From Bacteroidales bacterium (lineage in GTDB: Bacteria > Bacteroidota > Bacteroidia > Bacteroidales > UBA932), in NCBI GenBank assembly GCA_017561885.1, contig JAFZBF010000051.1, forward strand, positions 1-55,223: DNA of 55,223 bases, read 5' to 3'. The position numbers and the translations under genes are program-made. The notes under the pieces are model-generated. The model searched no databases. It saw only the letters and a list, made by a program, of their open reading frames with translations, and had not been told where the DNA came from. Within the stretch, counting starts at the first letter, position 1. Every line of letters begins with the position of its first letter. Below are positions 17,181 to 26,186 of the stretch, piece by piece.

Positions 17181-18230
17181 TCAAATTTCCTGAGCTTCGG
17201 CGAGCCTTGAAGCATATTTTCTCCACTTGTCAAGAAGTGCCTGCATATCGGCCGGAATCTCGCTGTCGAAGAAAACCTCCTTGCGGGTGGAAGGATGGAT
17301 GAAGCCCAGCGTCTTGGCGTGGAGGGCCTGACGGGGCATTATCTGGAAACAGTTGTCTATGAACTGTTTGTACTTCGAATAGAGCGGGCCTTTCAGCACC
17401 CGGTCCCCGCCGTAGCGGTCGTCGTTGAACAGAGGATGACCGATGTAGTTCATATGGACCCTTATCTGATGGGTGCGTCCTGTCTCGAGCTTGCACTCCA
17501 CGAGCGTCACGTAACCGAAACGTTCCAGCACCTTGTAGTGGGTGACGGCCGTCTTGCCCTGGTCACCCTCGGGGAAAACCTTGAAGCGCATCCGGTCATT
17601 GGGGTCGCGGCCGATGTTGCCTTCTATCGTGCCGGAATCCTCAGCCACGTTACCCCATACCAGGGCCACGTAGGTCCTTTCGATGGTATGGTAGAAGAAC
17701 TGTTTCGAGAGAAACATCTGGGCGTCTTCGTTCTTGGCGACAAGCAACAGTCCGGAAGTATCCTTGTCAATGCGGTGCACCAGTATGCCCATCCTGTCAT
17801 CTTCTCCGTCCGGTCCCTGGCTGATTCCGAGATGATAGGCCAGCGCATTCACCAGCGTGCCGGTGATATGTCCGTGACCCGGGTGGACCACAAGTCCGGG
17901 AGGCTTGTTCACCACGAGCAGGTCCTCGTCCTCGTATACTATATCCAGCGGAATGTTCTCGGGGACCACCTCGAAGCCGCGCCTCTGGTATGGCATTACG
18001 ATGGTGATGACATCCAGCGGCTTGACCTTGTAGTTGGCCTTGACGACCTTGTCGTTGACACGCACGTAACCGGCCTCTATGGCAAGCTGCACCCTGTGGC
18101 GGGATGTCTGCTCCATATGGTCGGTGATATACTTGTCTACACGCAGCAGCCCCTGCTTCTTGTCGCTTACGAAACGGAAATGCTCGAACATTTCCTCTTC
18201 TGGAAGGAGGAGGCTGTCGTCTTCAGTCAT
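17181..18230 (-). CDS. rluD: RluD-type ribosomal RNA pseudouridine synthase
   Basis: The 349-residue product begins with an S4 RNA-binding domain (about residues 15-75) and continues into the RluA-family catalytic domain. The catalytic aspartate lies in HRIDKDTSGLLL. Members convert uridines of 23S rRNA to pseudouridine. A longer reading uses a TTG at 18254 that would overlap the PASTA gene by 17 bases; I chose the ATG at 18230, 7 bases after that gene's stop. A PASTA gene followed by an RluD-type gene is a familiar order in Bacteroidota. The exact rRNA position modified (RluD versus RluC) is inferred. Confidence 0.88.
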   Translation of the reverse strand: MTEDDSLLLPEEEMFEHFRFVSDKKQGLLRVDKYITDHMEQTSRHRVQLAIEAGYVRVNDKVVKANYKVKPLDVITIVMPYQRRGFEVVPENIPLDIVYEDEDLLVVNKPPGLVVHPGHGHITGTLVNALAYHLGISQGPDGEDDRMGILVHRIDKDTSGLLLVAKNEDAQMFLSKQFFYHTIERTYVALVWGNVAEDSGTIEGNIGRDPNDRMRFKVFPEGDQGKTAVTHYKVLERFGYVTLVECKLETGRTHQIRVHMNYIGHPLFNDDRYGGDRVLKGPLYSKYKQFIDNCFQIMPRQALHAKTLGFIHPSTRKEVFFDSEIPADMQALLDKWRKYASRLAEAQEI

Positions 18231-18237
18231 CTTGAAT

Positions 18238-19074
18238 CTATTGTCTTGGAACAACCTTGTCTGAATCGAGAGTCAGAAAGATGTCTACGGTCGATCCCAT
18301 CACGACACCGTTGGAACCTATGACGCTCGTCTCTCCGTCCTCGGAGGTGCTTACCCTCGGCATAGGACTCTGCCTGTAGACTACTGCACGCAGAGAATCC
18401 TGGTAGTCCTTGACCGTATCATCATACTTGACTGCTCCTACGTTCAGGGAATTGTCAGTCAGGGTGCTGGATGCAAGCTGGATATTATAGCCCACTACAT
18501 AGGGGATATATGTAATGTTGTCCATGGGGTTGAGTCCGAGCACCAGGTCGATCGGAGATTCTGTCTCTACAAGCGTACCTGGAATCACCTGCCTGCCCTT
18601 GTAACGCTGTTCAAGGACATTGTTTGTCGCCATATCTGTACGGTAGACGAGTTTGCCTATGGTAAGGCCTCTCGAAGCGATTTCGGCACTGGCCTGACGC
18701 AGCGAATAACCCACCACGTTGGGAACCGCTGTCATCTGCGGAGTCATTGAATTGATGGTGATGAGGATACGGCGGTTCTTCTTGACTGCCTTCCCTGCCT
18801 CGGGATTCTGACGATAGACGGCGCCGTGAGCCAGACGTTTTACATATACAGAATCCACGACGTCGAGACGGAGGTCGTTGCGTGCAGCAAGAGCCTTTGC
18901 TTCATCCAGGCTGAGGGTCCTGAAATCCGGAACTGCAAGCTCCTTGTTGTGACGGGTGCAGGTCCTGAGGGCAAGCGAAAGCAGAATCAGCATCGCAACG
19001 ACGAAGAAAATGCCGCCGATGAAATTGCGCTTCAGGATATTCTTGCCTTTATCTTTGTTCTTCAATTCTTCCAT
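18238..19074 (-). CDS. PASTA-domain membrane protein
   Basis: The 278-residue product has a short basic cytoplasmic N-terminus, one membrane helix at about residues 21-40 and three PASTA domains filling the rest, outside the inner membrane. PASTA domains bind peptidoglycan fragments in Ser/Thr kinases and PBPs, but here no kinase domain is attached. The last PASTA carries an insertion near SEDGETSVIGSN. The ATG at 19074 was chosen over an upstream TTG. That TTG lies upstream of the TAAATTTG promoter box and inside the rpmH terminator. The message would have a leader of only a few bases. Confidence 0.85.
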   Translation of the reverse strand: MEELKNKDKGKNILKRNFIGGIFFVVAMLILLSLALRTCTRHNKELAVPDFRTLSLDEAKALAARNDLRLDVVDSVYVKRLAHGAVYRQNPEAGKAVKKNRRILITINSMTPQMTAVPNVVGYSLRQASAEIASRGLTIGKLVYRTDMATNNVLEQRYKGRQVIPGTLVETESPIDLVLGLNPMDNITYIPYVVGYNIQLASSTLTDNSLNVGAVKYDDTVKDYQDSLRAVVYRQSPMPRVSTSEDGETSVIGSNGVVMGSTVDIFLTLDSDKVVPRQ

Positions 19075-19079
19075 ATGCA

Positions 19080-19110
19080 CAAATTTAAACAAAAAAGGCA
19101 ACCCCGCAAA
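19080..19110 (-). promoter_or_regulatory. Full promoter for the PASTA-rluD-mtaD genes, overlapping a terminator
   Basis: On the minus strand TTTG (19107-19110), 19 bases and TAAATTTG (19080-19087) form a complete Bacteroidota promoter. Its spacer is the 3' arm and T-run of the rpmH terminator, and the ATG at 19074 is only 6 bases past the -7 box. Confidence 0.75.
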
Positions 19111-19120
19111 GGAGATGCCT
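19091..19120 (-). terminator. Rho-independent terminator of rpmH
   Basis: On the minus strand a 10-bp stem with one mismatch and one G-T pair (19111-19120 with 19096-19105) is followed by TTTTTTG. It closes the rpmH transcript and overlaps the next promoter. Confidence 0.75.
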
Positions 19121-19145
19121 CATTATGCTTTGACAGCAAAGACTG

Positions 19146-19298
19146 TTAGAAATTGTCTTCGCTTGAAACGGTCAGTTTCTTGCGACCGTGACGACGGCGT
19201 GCGGCAAGCACCCTGCGTCCGTTAGGAGTGGACATACGCTCGCGGAAACCGTGTTTGTTGCGTCTCTTGCGCTGTGAGGGTTGAAATGTGCGTTTCAT
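19146..19298 (-). CDS. rpmH: 50S ribosomal protein L34
   Basis: A 50-residue basic protein that matches L34 along its full length: [18 protein letters not shown], then [19 protein letters not shown]. It stabilises domain structure of 23S rRNA in the large subunit. The start is the ATG at 19298, and a complete promoter lies 36-67 bases upstream. It has its own terminator at 19091-19120. The C-terminus is slightly longer than the usual core, ending TVSSEDNF. Confidence 0.97.
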   Translation of the reverse strand: MKRTFQPSQRKRRNKHGFRERMSTPNGRRVLAARRRHGRKKLTVSSEDNF

Positions 19299-19333
19299 TA
19301 TGATAAATATTTATTTGTCCGATTTTGGGAGTG

Positions 19334-19365
19334 CAAAAGTAAACAGTCTCTTTGAATTATACAAA
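19334..19365 (-). promoter_or_regulatory. Full Bacteroidota promoter for rpmH
   Basis: On the minus strand TTTG (19362-19365), a 20-base spacer and TACTTTTG (19334-19341) make a consensus promoter. It begins 3 bases after the rsmG stop. Confidence 0.85.
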
Positions 19366-19367
19366 TT

Positions 19368-19991
19368 TTATCTCTTGATTATCACAATCTTTTTTTGCCG
19401 GAACCACTCTTCCGAGAAGAAATCGCTGATATCGATGACCGAAAGCTTGCGCGGGTCGAACAGACGGCGCGAAATACAACGGTCGAGTTCATCATCGATA
19501 TCTCCTCCCTTGAGGTAAAGTACGCCCTTTTCATAGCGGTTCTTGATCCACGGCAGCATCTTGTCAAGCGAAGTCACGGCCCTGGACACGACATAGTCGA
19601 AACTTCCCGGAAGATTCTCTGCACGGTCGTTAACCACCTTCACGTTGTCAAGTTCAAGCGCAGAAGCGACTTCCGATGCGACCTTAGTCTTTTTGTTCAC
19701 CGAATCGCACAGCGTGAAATCGCACTGCTCGAATAAGATGGCCAGCGGAATTCCTGGAAAGCCTCCGCCTGTTCCAAGGTCGAGGATACTGTCACCGGGA
19801 AGCAGCATACCTTCCATGGGCAGTGCCAAGGCAAGAGAATGAAGCACGTGATGCTCGTAGAAATTGTCCATATCCTTGCGGGATATGACATTGATGCGCG
19901 CGTTCCATTCGTCGTAAAGCCCCTTCAGCGCTTCAAGCCTTTCAACCTGGAGAGCGCTGAGCGAAGGAAAATAACTGAGTATCTCTTCCAT
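19368..19991 (-). CDS. rsmG: 16S rRNA m7G527 methyltransferase RsmG
   Basis: The 207-residue product is the SAM-dependent methyltransferase that modifies G527 (E. coli numbering) of 16S rRNA. The SAM-binding motif LDLGTGGGFPGIPLAI lies near residues 70-85, and the family block VSRAV is near 133. Length fits the family (about 205-215). The ATG at 19991 follows the polA stop by 13 bases, so it is the last gene of the valS-to-rsmG run. No terminator is seen behind it, and transcripts could run into rpmH. Confidence 0.95.
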   Translation of the reverse strand: MEEILSYFPSLSALQVERLEALKGLYDEWNARINVISRKDMDNFYEHHVLHSLALALPMEGMLLPGDSILDLGTGGGFPGIPLAILFEQCDFTLCDSVNKKTKVASEVASALELDNVKVVNDRAENLPGSFDYVVSRAVTSLDKMLPWIKNRYEKGVLYLKGGDIDDELDRCISRRLFDPRKLSVIDISDFFSEEWFRQKKIVIIKR

Positions 19992-20004
19992 AATACAGAA
20001 AAAA

Positions 20005-22635
20005 CTAATGAGCCTCCAGCCAGTTCTTCCCGCTGCCGCACTCGGCTATCAGGGGAACAGCAAGCCTGCATACTCCTTCCATCTGCTCCCTTGCCAGTTC
20101 CATAACCCTGTCGAGTTCTTCCGGCACCACGTCGAACACAAGCTCGTCGTGAACCTGGAGCACCATCCGGCTGCGCAGCCCTTCTTCCTTCATCTTGCGC
20201 CAGACGCTGACCATAGCCAGCTTGATGATGTCGGCGGCACTGCCCTGGATAGGTGCGTTCACGGCATTGCGTTCCGCAAACTGGCGCATATTGAAATTGC
20301 GGGCATTTATGTCAGGCAGGAAACGTTTGCGGTGGAAGACTGTCTCTACATAGCCGTTCTTGCGACATTCGTCCACGACACGGTCGATATATGCCCTGAC
20401 GCCCTTGTAGTTCTCGAAATACTGGTCTATCAGCTGTTTGGATTCCTGACGGCTGATGGACAGCCTCTGTGAAAGGCCGAAGGCCGAAATACCGTATATG
20501 ATGCCGAAGTTTGCTGTCTTGGCCTTGCTGCGCTGTTCCCTGGTCACCTGGTCCACAGGCACCTTGAATATCTTGGCAGCCGTAGCGGCGTGGATGTCGT
20601 GACCGCTGCGGAAGTCCTCGATCATTCCTTCGTCTCCGCTGAGATGGGCCATAATCCTCAGTTCTATCTGGGAATAGTCGGCCGACACTATGAATCCGTC
20701 TTTATCCGAAGGCACGAAAGCCTTGCGGATCTGCTGTCCCTGAGCTGTCCGGACAGGTATGTTCTGCAAGTTCGGCTTGACGGAACTGAGACGTCCGGTG
20801 GCCGTAAGCGCCTGCGTGAAGGTTGTGTGTATCTTGCCGTCCACAGGGTCGGTCAGCTGCTGCAATGGCTCTATATAGGTAGAGATAAGCTTCTTCAGCC
20901 CTCTGAATTCCAGTATCTTGGCAATCAAAGGATGCTTGTACGCCAAAGCCTGGAGCGTCTCTTCGTCGGTAGGATAGTTGTCACGGCTGTTCTTCTTGGC
21001 CTTGTCGTCCAGACGGAGTTTCTCGTAGAGAACCACGCCTATCTGACGGGGGCTGGAAAGGTTCAGGTCCGGTTCTCCGGCCAGCTCGCGGGCCTCGTTC
21101 TCTATCTTGACCATCTGGGCGTTGAGTTCCCGTCCATAATCGGCAAGGGCGGCAGTGTCCACCTTCACTCCTTCGTGCTCCATACTTGCAAGGACTTCGA
21201 TCATCGGCATCTCGATCTTCGTATAGAGTTCTGTCAGCCCCTGAGCCTTCAGTTCTTCGGAAAGCTTTTCCTTGAGCTGGCTGCAGGCTGCAGTCTCGCG
21301 CGCTTCCTTGAGCCTGTCTTCGTGTTCCTCCGTTTCGGCAGGAACCGCGAACAGGTCTCCCTGCACTGCGGTGTCCTGCTCCACTGGCTTGTCAAGAGTC
21401 ATATCAAGATAGCTTCTGGCAAGCATGTCAAGCTTGTGGGAGCGCTCCGGATTGATGAGATAGTGCATTATCTCTATGTCGTACGGATCCCCTGCGAATG
21501 CTGCTCCTTGCTTCATAAGATTCCTCATTACACTCTTCAGGTTGTAACCTGCCTTGGCAACTGCAGGATCGGCCAGCAATGCGAGGGCCGCAGGATCGGA
21601 TGCGCTGCAACGGCAGAATTTGGTTCCGGATGCGAACACCAGGTTATTACCGCCGGACACTGCGACTTCAGAACGTGCGGCTGCAAGACGGCGCAGTTCA
21701 TCGAAGCTGACTTCATTCACCTCGATGGACTTCACGGCCGCTGCCGCCGTCTCAGGAAGAGGTTCAGCCGCATCCGGAAGCAGCCGGCGCAGAGAGTTCA
21801 TCTCGTGCCGGTTGAACAGTGCGGCAACGGCTGCGTTATAACATGCCTTGTTTATGAAGTCATCCTCGTTGTAATCCAGAGGAACGTCTTTCTTGATGGT
21901 TATGAGATACTTGCTGAGTGCGATATGCCCTTCGCTCTGACGGAAGTTCTCCTGCATCTTGGCCGGAAGGGAGTCAAGATGGGCGTATATATTCTCCACG
22001 CTGCCCCACTCGCTTACCAGTTTCTGTGCGCCTTTCTCTCCAATACCCTTCACTCCCGGCACATTGTCCGAAGCATCTCCCCAGAGAGTCAGGATATCTA
22101 TAACCTGCCGAGGGCTGTCAATGCCGTACTGGGCGCAGATGGCAGCCTTGTCCACCACCTCGTTCTCCGCTCCGCCCTTGCCGGGCTTGTACTGGAAGAT
22201 ATGGTCGTCGATGGCCTGTCCGAAATCCTTGTCAGGGGTCACCATATACACGTCAGTGCTGTCACCCGCGAAACGGACGGCGAGCGAGCATATAACGTCG
22301 TCTGCTTCGAAGCCTTCCTTCATTATGACCGGAATGCCGAGGGCGCGGGCTATCTCGCTCAGCGGCTCCACGGAGTCGATCACCAGCTGCGGCGCAGCGG
22401 TACGGTTGGCTTTGTATTCGGGATAGGCTTCGTGCCTGAAAGTCTTTGCGTGGGCGTCGAAGCATATCGCCACGTGCGTGGGCTGTTCCTTCGAAAGCAC
22501 TTCCAGCAGATATTTGGTAAACCCGAACAATATGGAGGTATCTTCTCCTTTCGAGTTGACCATCGGCCTGCGGAAGAAGGCATAGAACATCCTGAAGACC
22601 AGGGCGTGACCGTCTATGATGAAAAACTTTTTCAT
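20005..22635 (-). CDS. polA: DNA polymerase I with inactive proofreading domain
   Basis: The 876-residue product has an N-terminal 5'-3' exonuclease (about residues 1-290), a middle 3'-5' exonuclease-like domain (about 300-470) and a family A polymerase domain (about 490-876). Polymerase motifs are intact: A (DYSQIELRIMAHLSGD), B (RSKAKTANFGIIYG) and C (LQVHDELVFD). In the middle domain the usual DxE, NxxxD and YxxxD carboxylates are missing (AVSGGNN; YNLKSV), so proofreading is very probably lost, as in Taq polymerase. It repairs and processes Okazaki fragments. It overlaps the rlmB stop by 4 bases. Confidence 0.95.
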   Translation of the reverse strand: MKKFFIIDGHALVFRMFYAFFRRPMVNSKGEDTSILFGFTKYLLEVLSKEQPTHVAICFDAHAKTFRHEAYPEYKANRTAAPQLVIDSVEPLSEIARALGIPVIMKEGFEADDVICSLAVRFAGDSTDVYMVTPDKDFGQAIDDHIFQYKPGKGGAENEVVDKAAICAQYGIDSPRQVIDILTLWGDASDNVPGVKGIGEKGAQKLVSEWGSVENIYAHLDSLPAKMQENFRQSEGHIALSKYLITIKKDVPLDYNEDDFINKACYNAAVAALFNRHEMNSLRRLLPDAAEPLPETAAAAVKSIEVNEVSFDELRRLAAARSEVAVSGGNNLVFASGTKFCRCSASDPAALALLADPAVAKAGYNLKSVMRNLMKQGAAFAGDPYDIEIMHYLINPERSHKLDMLARSYLDMTLDKPVEQDTAVQGDLFAVPAETEEHEDRLKEARETAACSQLKEKLSEELKAQGLTELYTKIEMPMIEVLASMEHEGVKVDTAALADYGRELNAQMVKIENEARELAGEPDLNLSSPRQIGVVLYEKLRLDDKAKKNSRDNYPTDEETLQALAYKHPLIAKILEFRGLKKLISTYIEPLQQLTDPVDGKIHTTFTQALTATGRLSSVKPNLQNIPVRTAQGQQIRKAFVPSDKDGFIVSADYSQIELRIMAHLSGDEGMIEDFRSGHDIHAATAAKIFKVPVDQVTREQRSKAKTANFGIIYGISAFGLSQRLSISRQESKQLIDQYFENYKGVRAYIDRVVDECRKNGYVETVFHRKRFLPDINARNFNMRQFAERNAVNAPIQGSAADIIKLAMVSVWRKMKEEGLRSRMVLQVHDELVFDVVPEELDRVMELAREQMEGVCRLAVPLIAECGSGKNWLEAH

Positions 22636-23372
22636 TGTCTCTGTCTTACGGCCTCATACAGAACGATCGCAGCCGCAACCGATACGTTCAGGCTGCCGAT
22701 CTCACCCATCATGGGAATCCTCGCCTCCGCAGTGCAGAGGTCCAGGACAGAAGGACTTATCCCTTTCTGTTCCGAGCCCATGACGATTGCTGTCGGCTTG
22801 CGGAAGTTGACATCATAGAGGGAATCCTCCGCCTTTTCAGTAGCCGCTACAACCTGGAAACCGGACTCGAGCAGATAGTACAGCGGAAGCTTGAGGTTAG
22901 TCACCTTGGCGGTAGGAATCCTCAGCAGCGCTCCGGCAGATGTCTTGACGGCATCGGCGTTGATGGCGGCGCCGCCCTTCGCAGGCAGTATTATTCCGTC
23001 CACCCCTGCGCACTCGGCAGTCCGGGCTATCGCTCCGAAGTTTCGTACGTCGCTCACTCCGTCCAGCAATATGAACAAAGGGGCCTCCTTACGGCTCATA
23101 GCCAGTTCGATCATCTCCTCATACGGCACGTAGTCTATCTGGCTGAGATATGCTACCACGCCCTGATGTGCACCATGCACAATACTGTTCAGTTTCTGAA
23201 CCGGAACGAACTGGAACGGAATTCCGTTTTCCGTAATCAAGTCGAGGAGTTCCCTGTACTGGGATCCTTCCATTCCCTGCTTGAAGACGACTTTCTCCAG
23301 CTTGCGGCCGTTGCGGACCGCTTCTGTTACGGGACGCATTCCATAGATGTAGTGAGTAGTTTCTTCTGCCAT
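22632..23372 (-). CDS. rlmB: 23S rRNA 2'-O-ribose methyltransferase, RlmB/TrmH family
   Basis: The 246-residue product has an N-terminal substrate-binding domain (YIYGMRPVTEAVRNG) and a C-terminal SPOUT knot. The family motifs are LLDGVSDVRNFGAIARTAE, then IVMGSEQKGIS and MMGEIGSLNVSVAAAIVLYE. RlmB methylates Gm2251 in the peptidyl transferase region of 23S rRNA. The ATG at 23372 sits one base after the ABC-F stop, and the stop overlaps the polA start by 4 bases, so it is part of the long minus-strand operon. Other TrmH enzymes methylate tRNA, so the exact target is inferred. Confidence 0.92.
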   Translation of the reverse strand: MAEETTHYIYGMRPVTEAVRNGRKLEKVVFKQGMEGSQYRELLDLITENGIPFQFVPVQKLNSIVHGAHQGVVAYLSQIDYVPYEEMIELAMSRKEAPLFILLDGVSDVRNFGAIARTAECAGVDGIILPAKGGAAINADAVKTSAGALLRIPTAKVTNLKLPLYYLLESGFQVVAATEKAEDSLYDVNFRKPTAIVMGSEQKGISPSVLDLCTAEARIPMMGEIGSLNVSVAAAIVLYEAVRQRQ

Positions 23373-23373
23373 A

Positions 23374-25299
23374 TCAGATATCCAATTGTGACCACTGGTC
23401 CATTTTTATGTCTAATTCCCGCTTCTGTTCCAGATACTCGCGGGTAAGTTCCATTATGTCGTCTTCCGGCGTAGGAGCGGACAGTTTCGCCTCTATCTCT
23501 TTCATCTTCACTTCGATCTGCTCTATCTGCCCTTCGAGCTTCTTCGCCAGGTTCTGCTTGCGCGAACGCTCCCTCATCGCTGCCTTGTCAGCCGCACGGT
23601 TCTGCTGTGACTGAGACACAGCAGGCTTTCCGGCCTCCTTGAGCTGGCCGGCCGACAGAGCTTCGATCTCGCGCATCGAAGAAATCTTCTTGTTGGCCAG
23701 GAAATCATTGATGCCGCCCAGATGTTCCCTTACCCTGCCGTCGCCGAACTCGTAGACCTTGCTCACCAGGCCGTCGAGGAAGTCGCGGTCGTGGGAAACA
23801 ACTATCAGTGTGCCGTCGAAGGCCTTCAGGGCGGTCTTCAGCACATCCTTCGAACGGATGTCCATATGGTTGGTAGGCTCGTCAAGGGCCAGCAGATTGT
23901 AGGATGTCAGCATCAGGCGGGCCATGGCGAGCCTCGAGCGTTCACCTCCGCTGAGTACTGCTACCTTCTTGTCGATGTCGTCCCCACGGAAGAGGAATGC
24001 CCCCAGTATGTCGCGCAGGCGGGTGCGGATATCTCCGACAGCAACCTTGTCGAGGGTGTCGTAGACCGTATCTTCCATGTCGAGCACATCTTCCTGGTTC
24101 TGGGCGTAGTATCCGATCTTGACGTTATGTCCTACAACGGCGCTTCCGGCCAGCGGGACGAGCTGTCCCATCAGCACCTTCATCATCGTGGTCTTGCCTT
24201 CGCCGTTGCGGCCCACGAATGCAACCTTCTCCCCTCTCTTTATCTCAAGGTTCGCCCCGTCGAGAATTATCTTCTCAGGCTTGTCGGGATATGCGACCAC
24301 GGCGTCCGTCACCTTGAACGGCACGTCGCCGGAACGGGGTGCCGGAGGAAACTTCACCGCCAGCATGCTGTTGTCCTCGAGGTCTATCTTTATGCGGTCG
24401 ATCTTCTCCAACTGCTTGATGCGCGACTGGACCTGATTGCTCTTTGTAGGCTTGTAGCGGAACTTTTCGATGAACTCTTCGGTCTTCTCGATCATCCTCT
24501 GCTGGTTCTCGTATGAAGCCCGCTGCTGTTCGATGCGTTCCTTGCGCAGTTCCACGAACTTGCTGTATCCGACCTTGTAGTCGTATATCTGGCCAAGTAT
24601 GATCTCGACCGTGCGGTCGGTACAGTTGTCCAGGAACTTGCGGTCGTGCGATATGAGCACTATTGTGCCCGGAAAACCCTGCAGGTATTCCTCCAGCCAC
24701 TGGATGGACTCTATGTCCAGGTGGTTGGTGGGCTCGTCGAGCAGCAGGATATCCGGCTTGCGAAGCAGTATCTTGGCCAGCTCGATGCGCATGTTCCATC
24801 CCTGGCTGAAAGTGCCGGTAGGGCGCTGCAGCTCGTCTGTCTTGAAGCCGAGGCCCTTCAGCACTATCTCCGCCTGGGCCTGCGGTGACGGTCCGCCGTG
24901 GAGAGACAGCTTGTCGTTCAGCTCATTGAGCTCGACTATCAGATTTGAATATGCCTTGGAGTCGTAGTCTTCTCTTGCCGCCAGCTCTGTAGAAATTTCA
25001 TCCAGGCGGGCCTGCATCCTGAAGTAACCGTCGAAAACGGTCATCGTCTCGTCGATGACGTTGCGGCTGTGATTGTGTTCCATCTGCTGGGGCAGATAGC
25101 CTATCACCGCATCGGCCGGTTTCACCACCTTTCCGGATGTTGGAGACTGGAGACCCGTGATAAGCCTCAGCAGGGTGGTCTTGCCCGCGCCGTTCTTGCC
25201 CACCAGGCCTATGCGGTCACGGTCTGAAATGTGCAGGTTGATGTTGTCCAGAAGCGTGAAGCCCCCGAACGACACAGTCAGGTCGTTGATCGAGATCAT
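23374..25299 (-). CDS. ABC-F family ribosome-associated ATPase
   Basis: The 641-residue product has two ABC domains and no membrane domain. Walker A motifs are GLVGKNGAGKTTLL (near 35) and AFVGRNGEGKTTMM (near 365). Signature motifs are FSQGWNMRIELAK and LSGGERSRLAMAR. Walker B segments DILLLDEPTNHLD and NLLALDEPTNHMD are present. The linker between domains is long and charged, and a coiled-coil tail occupies about 560-641. ABC-F proteins act on the ribosome; subgroups help translation or give antibiotic protection. The tail resembles Uup or YdiF-type members. The ATG overlaps the tatC stop by 4 bases, a housekeeping setting rather than a resistance island. Confidence 0.92.
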   Translation of the reverse strand: MISINDLTVSFGGFTLLDNINLHISDRDRIGLVGKNGAGKTTLLRLITGLQSPTSGKVVKPADAVIGYLPQQMEHNHSRNVIDETMTVFDGYFRMQARLDEISTELAAREDYDSKAYSNLIVELNELNDKLSLHGGPSPQAQAEIVLKGLGFKTDELQRPTGTFSQGWNMRIELAKILLRKPDILLLDEPTNHLDIESIQWLEEYLQGFPGTIVLISHDRKFLDNCTDRTVEIILGQIYDYKVGYSKFVELRKERIEQQRASYENQQRMIEKTEEFIEKFRYKPTKSNQVQSRIKQLEKIDRIKIDLEDNSMLAVKFPPAPRSGDVPFKVTDAVVAYPDKPEKIILDGANLEIKRGEKVAFVGRNGEGKTTMMKVLMGQLVPLAGSAVVGHNVKIGYYAQNQEDVLDMEDTVYDTLDKVAVGDIRTRLRDILGAFLFRGDDIDKKVAVLSGGERSRLAMARLMLTSYNLLALDEPTNHMDIRSKDVLKTALKAFDGTLIVVSHDRDFLDGLVSKVYEFGDGRVREHLGGINDFLANKKISSMREIEALSAGQLKEAGKPAVSQSQQNRAADKAAMRERSRKQNLAKKLEGQIEQIEVKMKEIEAKLSAPTPEDDIMELTREYLEQKRELDIKMDQWSQLDI

Positions 25300-26180
25300 T
25301 CGCCGGCCTCCCCGGCTTCGATGAGAGTATGGTCGTCGACGTCGCTCTCGTCTTCGTCCATCTCTTTGTATTCTTCTTCGTCGTCATCTTCGCTCTCCTT
25401 GCCCTGGTCCTTCTCGCTGCGGCATACCATTATGCTGAACTCGTAGAGAAGATAGAGCGGGATGGCCACGATCATCATCGTGAATGCGTCTCCGCTCGGA
25501 GTGATTATGGCTGCCAGAATCACCAGGATGACGATTGCGTGCCTGCGATATTTCTTCAGCAGCTCCTTGTTGATCAGTCCTATGCGGGAGAGAAGCGCTG
25601 CCAGTATGGGCATCTCGAAGACGATGCCCATGACCAGGATGAGTCCCAGGAACATCCCTATGTATGAGGTCAGGGAGATTTCGTTGGGTATGTCAGGAGA
25701 CACCTGATATGTTCCCAGGAACTTTACAGTAAGCGGCAGCACGAGAAAATAGCCGCAGGCAAGACCCAAATAGAACAGGATGCCTGCAAAGCCGAAAGTT
25801 CCCCTGATAGCCTGTTTCTCCTTGGGATACAATGCGGGACGGATAAAGGTCCACAACTGGTAGAAGAAGAACGGCATTCCAACTATCAGGGCCACGAAAA
25901 ACGAGACTTTCAGATGCGTGAAGAACTGAGCGGACATTTCGATATTCATCACCTTGATATCGAATGCGTCCACCCCCTTCAGACCGACCAGGCCGAGCAG
26001 CTTGTCGAAACCCCTGTACAGGATGAAATCCGAATTCAAGGGACCGAAGATCACGTTGAACATCGGTTCCTTAAGGAAGAATGCCGCGACGGTGAGCACC
26101 AGCAGCACTCCGATTATCCTGAACAGCACTTTCCGCAGCTCGTCAAGATGGTCCCAGAAGGACATCTTCACATCTGCCAT
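25296..26180 (-). CDS. tatC: Twin-arginine translocase subunit TatC
   Basis: The 294-residue product has the six-span TatC fold. The family opening SFWDHLDELRKVLFRII is at residues 7-23, and the FFYQLWTFIRPALYPKEK loop is near 115. Residues 262-294 are a long acidic tail (Glu/Asp-rich), characteristic of Bacteroidota TatC. TatC recognises twin-arginine signal peptides and builds the export site with TatA. It lies 6 bases after tatA. Confidence 0.96.
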   Translation of the reverse strand: MADVKMSFWDHLDELRKVLFRIIGVLLVLTVAAFFLKEPMFNVIFGPLNSDFILYRGFDKLLGLVGLKGVDAFDIKVMNIEMSAQFFTHLKVSFFVALIVGMPFFFYQLWTFIRPALYPKEKQAIRGTFGFAGILFYLGLACGYFLVLPLTVKFLGTYQVSPDIPNEISLTSYIGMFLGLILVMGIVFEMPILAALLSRIGLINKELLKKYRRHAIVILVILAAIITPSGDAFTMMIVAIPLYLLYEFSIMVCRSEKDQGKESEDDDEEEYKEMDEDESDVDDHTLIEAGEAGE

Positions 26181-26186
26181 CCCGTA

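Noticed and set aside
18231..18254. TTG start at 18254 for rluD and similar TTG starts at 19101, 29118, 35961, 37801, 37834, 52073, 54078
   Set aside because: Each lies in a promoter or overlaps a neighbour, and an in-frame ATG a few codons later fits length, spacing and family start.
20590..22818. 742-residue open frame on the plus strand opposite polA and rlmB
   Set aside because: It is antisense to a certain polA gene. Its composition (many Cys, His, Arg, Val, no recognisable motif) is that of a mirror frame in GC-rich DNA.
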